Assembly: GCA_001443495.1 (NCBI GenBank)
Contig: LDXR01000001.1
Coordinates: 6,002 to 70,001, forward strand
Direction of reading: 5' to 3'
Origin: a candidate division NC10 bacterium CSP1-5
Lineage (GTDB): Bacteria; Methylomirabilota; Methylomirabilia; Methylomirabilales; CSP1-5
DNA: 64,000 nt
Shown here one piece after another: positions 60,847 to 64,000 of the stretch. The notes beneath the pieces are model-generated. The model saw only the letters and a program-made list of their open reading frames with translations, searched no databases and was not told the origin of the DNA. Position 1 is the first letter of the stretch. The number at the start of each line of letters is the position of its first letter. The position numbers and the translations under genes are program-made.

Positions 60847-61428
60847 CTACCTGGATGCCCGCCGACTCATGATGGTATCCAAGATGCAGTGGCAGAGGGT
60901 CAGATGCACGATCTCAACGTGTCCGTAGGAAGCAGAACCGACGAAAAAATTCAGGTCTCCCATCAACCGGAGCGGCGCATTGGCAGCAAATCCTGACATT
61001 GTAATCACCTTGCACTCTTTCTTCCTTGCCGTATTCACGGCCGAGAGGATATTCTCCGAGCGGCCAGAACTGCTGATGGCCACCAGAACATCCCCGGGGT
61101 CTGCGAACATCTCTACGGGCTTTACGAACACCTGCGCGTATCCAAAGTCATTGCCGATGCACGTCAGAAGCGACGAGTCATTAAAGGCGACGGCCCGCAT
61201 GCCTCCGTTTTTCCAAAAGTCGACTGCCTGATGGCTGGCGATAGCCGCACTCCCCCCGTTTCCGATAAACATCACCTTGCGCCCCACCGCGGTCTGCGTA
61301 GCAATCAGGTCGACGGCAGTCAACAGGCCGTGCGAAAGCTCCAGGCGGCCATGACCCAGGTCCGTCACCTCGACACTGGAAAACAGGGCTGCGAGGCCCT
61401 CAAAATACTGGTGAATCGCTTCTCTCAT
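60847..61428 (-). CDS. SIS-domain phosphosugar isomerase (GmhA-like)
   Basis: 193 residues, the length of phosphoheptose isomerase GmhA, which starts ADP-heptose synthesis. VGRKVMFIGNGGSAAIASHQAVDFWKNGG is the SIS phosphosugar loop, with AISSSGRSENILSAVNTARKKECKVITMSGF and a C-terminal VHLTLCHCIL histidine. In place of the usual AQHF-x2-E metal-binding stretch it has ASHQAVDF, so the metal site may differ. The heptosyltransferase nearby supports the call. DiaA-like roles are an alternative. Confidence 0.78.
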   Translation of the reverse strand: MREAIHQYFEGLAALFSSVEVTDLGHGRLELSHGLLTAVDLIATQTAVGRKVMFIGNGGSAAIASHQAVDFWKNGGMRAVAFNDSSLLTCIGNDFGYAQVFVKPVEMFADPGDVLVAISSSGRSENILSAVNTARKKECKVITMSGFAANAPLRLMGDLNFFVGSASYGHVEIVHLTLCHCILDTIMSRRASR

Positions 61429-61461
61429 GCCTGGGAGCCTCCATGTCTCGACAGCAAAAGC

Positions 61462-62802
61462 TTAGCGTCCCATCCCGCTGTACTCGATCCCCATCGATTC
61501 CAGTACCCTGCGATCAAACATGTTGCGTCCGTCAATGATCAGTGGGCGCCTCATCCGCTCCTTCACGCGCAGGAGGTCAAGTCGCCGAAACTCTTCCCAT
61601 TCGGTGACGATCACGGCCGCATCCGCGCCCTCCACGGTCTCGTAGGGGTCTTTGCAGAACTCTACCGTTGTGAGGATCCTTTGCGCCTTGGGCATCGCCC
61701 TCGGATCGTAGGTCTTGACGTGCGATCCTTCCTTCAGCAGCTTTTGAATCAACTCAAGGGCTGGTGCAAAACGAATGTCGTCCGTATTCGGCTTGAAGGC
61801 GAGGCCCAGGACGACTATCGTCCTGCCCCGTAGGGACCCCAGGTGGTTCTGCAATTTCTTCAACACCATATCGATCCGCTCTGCGTTGATTCGCTCCACT
61901 TCCCGCAGAAGGCTCAGATCGCATCCGTGCTTCTCTCCTATGCGCACAAAGGCCTGAAGATCCTTCGGCAAACAGAATCCCCCGAAACCGATACCCGCAT
62001 CGAGAAACGCCCGGCCAATCCGGCGATCCAGACCCATCCCTTCCGCTACCTTCAGGACATCTGCCCCCACCCTTTCGCAGAGATCTGCGATGAGATTGAT
62101 ATACGAGATCTTCGTCGCGAGGAAAGAGTTCGAGGCATGCTTGATGAGCTCCGCACTGGTGATGTCGGTTACAAGGAGCGGAACCTCGCGACGTGGGCAC
62201 GCCTCATGGACGGGACAACGAAACGTTCCTCGAATCACGGGATCGTACAGCGCGCGCAGGAGCTCTGCTGCCTCCGGCCTTTCCACGCCGATCACGATGC
62301 GGTCAGGATGGAGAAAGTCCTCCACTGCTGATCCTTCCCGCATGAACTCAGGGTTCGAGGCAACCTCGAATCTACCCGTGTCTCCTCCGCCGTAAAGCTG
62401 CAGCAACTTTCCGATCCAGACTCCGGTCTGGACAGGAACGGTACTCTTCTCGACAATCAGTTGCGGGCCCTCCCCCATTTCCGCGAGTCGCCGGACCACG
62501 CCCTCAACGCTTGACAGATCCGCCTCGCCGTTCTCAAGCGGAGGCGTGCCGACACAAATAAATGCCACGCGGTAGGACCCGACACCCTCCGTCAGATGCT
62601 GCGCGAATCGGAGTCTCCCTGCACGCACTTGCCGCGCAACTATCTGATCCAGGAAGGGCTCGAAGATGGGAATCCTGCCCTCTTGGAGCAGCGCGATCTT
62701 TTCCTGGTCGTCATCAATACCGACCACCGTATTCCCCGTGTGGGCGAGGCACGCCGCTGTCACGAGCCCCACGTAACCGACACCGATGACGCAGATCTCC
62801 AT
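61462..62802 (-). CDS. ugd: UDP-glucose/GDP-mannose 6-dehydrogenase family protein
   Basis: Oxidises a nucleotide sugar twice to the uronic acid. 446 residues from the ATG at 62802; the frame is open upstream, but only through word repeats. MEICVIGVGYVGLVTAACLAHTGNTVVGIDDD (NAD site), CVGTPPLENGEADL, SNPEFMREGSAVEDFLHPDRIVIGV, and the catalytic cysteine in GFGGFCLPKDL, then LGLAFKPNTDDIRFAPAL. Closest in motif to UDP-glucose dehydrogenase; provides UDP-glucuronate for the glycan. Confidence 0.92.
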   Translation of the reverse strand: MEICVIGVGYVGLVTAACLAHTGNTVVGIDDDQEKIALLQEGRIPIFEPFLDQIVARQVRAGRLRFAQHLTEGVGSYRVAFICVGTPPLENGEADLSSVEGVVRRLAEMGEGPQLIVEKSTVPVQTGVWIGKLLQLYGGGDTGRFEVASNPEFMREGSAVEDFLHPDRIVIGVERPEAAELLRALYDPVIRGTFRCPVHEACPRREVPLLVTDITSAELIKHASNSFLATKISYINLIADLCERVGADVLKVAEGMGLDRRIGRAFLDAGIGFGGFCLPKDLQAFVRIGEKHGCDLSLLREVERINAERIDMVLKKLQNHLGSLRGRTIVVLGLAFKPNTDDIRFAPALELIQKLLKEGSHVKTYDPRAMPKAQRILTTVEFCKDPYETVEGADAAVIVTEWEEFRRLDLLRVKERMRRPLIIDGRNMFDRRVLESMGIEYSGMGR

Positions 62803-62880
62803 CGCTATCTCGCTGGGTCTTGGGTGTTGGGTGCCGGCTGTCGGGTGTCGAGTGTTCGATGCTGGGTGTTCGGTGTTCCG
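62803..62880. repeat. AACACCC word repeat inside the 3' end of manC
   Basis: On the minus strand a run of AACACCG, AACACCC, AGCATCG, AACACTCG, ACACCCG, ACAGCCGG, CACCC, AACACCC, AAGACCC. The run is translated as the last about 22 residues of ManC (TPNTQHRTLDTRQPAP...) and, in another frame, would extend ugd upstream. It is all but certainly an intergenic repeat that the manC frame has read into. Confidence 0.75.
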
Positions 62881-63932
62881 TCGGATGTAATCAACGTCAA
62901 GAGCTCCCGAATGTCTTGTGCTCGAGACTTCGGACAGATCAATAGGCCGTGCTCTGTTTCCGCAATGATCAGGTCTCGGAGTCCGATTGTCGCGACAACC
63001 TTCTCGTCCTGTCCGTAGATGATGCAATGTGACGTATCCAGACCCGCGTGCCGACCGATAACGACATTCTCTGCTTTATCCCTGGGCAGGATACGCCCGA
63101 GGGCCGTCCACGAGCCCAGATCATCCCACCCGAAGTGACCGTGGACCATCCAGATGTTTTCTGCCGCTTCGAGCACCCCGTAATCCACCGATACCTTCTC
63201 CAGCGTGGAGTAGACTGTTGCCAGGACATTGGTGTACGCAGGCGTTCCAAGGGCGGACCGAATCTGCTCCAGTCCCGACCAATGGGCAGGCAAATGGCTC
63301 TTGAGTAATTGTTGAAGCGTCCGATTCTGCCATATGAAGATCCCGGTATTCCAAAAGTAGTCCCCTGCCGCCACAAAGCGCCTGGCCGTCTCGGCGTCGG
63401 GCTTTTCGCGAAATCGAAGGACCGGATAGATATCCTGAAGCATCTCCGACCCAATGTGCATATACCCGTAACCCGTCTCAGGGCGATCTGGCCTTACCCC
63501 GATAACAACGGTGCTCTTTCTCTCCTGGGCAAGCGTGACCGCCTTTTCAAGAGAGGCGCGGAACGCCGAGGCCCCCTGGATGCAGTGATCGGCAGGGAGG
63601 ACCACGGCAATCGCATCCGGATCTCGACGCTCAAGGAACACGGAGGCCAAGCCAATACAGGCGGCCGTATTTCTCCCCACGGGCTCGCAGATGAGATTAC
63701 CCGCGGGCAGCTCCGGCAGCTCCTCGTGAATGCGAGCAACATGCCCCTCGCCGGCCACCACGATCTGCCGGTCAATGGGAATCAAGGGCTCGATCCGTTC
63801 GACCGTCCTCCTGAGGAAAGTCTTTCCGCCCAGGAGACGGAGAAACTGTTTGGGAGATTCGGGTGTGCTCAAGGGCCAGAACCGCTCCCCGGAACCTCCC
63901 GCCATGATAATCGCATAAACATGATGGTTCAT
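62805..63932 (-). CDS. manC: Mannose-1-phosphate guanylyltransferase
   Basis: Makes GDP-mannose from mannose-1-P and GTP. 375 residues from the ATG at 63932, single-domain form without the phosphomannose isomerase extension. AIIMAGGSGERFWPLSTPESPKQFLRL is the nucleotidyltransferase signature; PADHCIQG, RFREKPDAETARRFVAAGDYFWNTGIFIW, and HFGWDDLGSW follow. The last about 22 residues are encoded by an intergenic-type word repeat, so the true conserved end is near LLTLITSDG. A word repeat also precedes the start codon. Confidence 0.93.
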   Translation of the reverse strand: MNHHVYAIIMAGGSGERFWPLSTPESPKQFLRLLGGKTFLRRTVERIEPLIPIDRQIVVAGEGHVARIHEELPELPAGNLICEPVGRNTAACIGLASVFLERRDPDAIAVVLPADHCIQGASAFRASLEKAVTLAQERKSTVVIGVRPDRPETGYGYMHIGSEMLQDIYPVLRFREKPDAETARRFVAAGDYFWNTGIFIWQNRTLQQLLKSHLPAHWSGLEQIRSALGTPAYTNVLATVYSTLEKVSVDYGVLEAAENIWMVHGHFGWDDLGSWTALGRILPRDKAENVVIGRHAGLDTSHCIIYGQDEKVVATIGLRDLIIAETEHGLLICPKSRAQDIRELLTLITSDGTPNTQHRTLDTRQPAPNTQDPAR

Positions 63933-64000
63933 TGCGTTTCTTGGGTTTCTTGGGTCCGGTCCCATCAATCGCCAGTCACAAACCACCAATCAGTGGCTTC
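63933..64000. repeat. Word repeats upstream of manC
   Basis: Minus strand: GATTGGTGGTTTGTGACTGG, then GCGATTGATGG, then ACCCAAGAAACCCAAGAAACGC up to the manC start. The first part resembles 38704-38745; the ACCCAA words resemble the 5' end of tlyA (40455-40492). The element continues beyond the window. Confidence 0.55.

Noticed and set aside
61462-63027. Longer N-terminus (75 extra residues) for the UDP-sugar dehydrogenase
   Set aside because: The extra residues come from the AACACCC word repeat inside manC; the NAD-binding start MEICVIGVGYVG is canonical.

Overview
The window is GC-rich, densely coded chromosomal DNA from a Gram-negative bacterium. Evidence for an LPS-type outer membrane comes from lptA, lptB, lptC, lptF, lptG, the Kdo genes kdsC and kdsD, a heptosyltransferase and an O-antigen ligase. 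Sigma-54, a second sigma-70-family factor, and ComEA/ComEC are also encoded. The order lptC-lptA-lptB-rpoN-hpf-rapZ is the classic proteobacterial arrangement. That order, the GC-rich composition and the odd intergenic repeats would fit a deltaproteobacterium-like lineage or Methylomirabilota (NC10). This placement is an inference; no marker gene in the window settles it. No phage, insertion sequence, CRISPR array or rRNA was seen. One tRNA-Leu(CAG) is present.

Layout, left to right; most genes read leftwards. 1-7.3 kb: one tight run pgsA-lysC-comEA-scpA-scpB-pheA-hisC-aroF-tyrA (aromatic amino acids, aspartate kinase, condensin partners). 7.3-15 kb: a TPR protein, a lipoate/octanoate transferase, then rapZ-hpf-rpoN-lptB-lptA-lptC. 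15-17.7 kb: a glutaryl-CoA dehydrogenase (gcdH) preceded by an unusual leader with two lysine-rich micro-ORFs, and an HTH-MNT/HEPN gene pair. 18-22 kb: a YhaM-like nuclease, an acyl-CoA synthetase and a CorC-like protein. 22-29 kb: a tight run of TPR membrane protein, DUF4388 protein, HtrA protease, sigma factor and RmuC, behind a possible sigma-54 promoter. 29-36 kb: CAAX-type protease, SAM hydrolase, thioesterase, tRNA-Leu, site-2 protease, penicillin-acylase homologue. 36-44.5 kb: tonB, recN, nadK, tlyA, xseB, xseA, comEC. 44.6-46.8 kb: lptF-lptG on the plus strand. 46.9-50 kb: kdsC-metK-ahcY. 50-64 kb: an LPS/glycan cluster of ligase, glycosyltransferases, four methyltransferases, kdsD, a sugar aminotransferase, gmhA-like, ugd and manC genes.

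Two things stand out. First, two tandem micro-ORFs encode 13- and 14-residue peptides made mostly of lysine. Each has a near-identical, strong Shine-Dalgarno sequence. They lie upstream of gcdH, a gene of lysine breakdown, and are followed by a strong hairpin and by four short RNA segments that can pair in two mutually exclusive ways. This looks like a possible lysine-sensing leader. Second, many gene-to-gene gaps carry imperfect repeats of short words (for example AACACCC, GCTAGGACGCT, CAATGGAGCA, GTGATTAGTGATT). They often start at a stop codon, often occur as inverted pairs, and sometimes spill into coding sequence.

Recurrent promoters of the form TTGAC(T/A), 17 bases, then a GC-rich -10 such as TAGGGT were found upstream of several transcription units and are listed individually.
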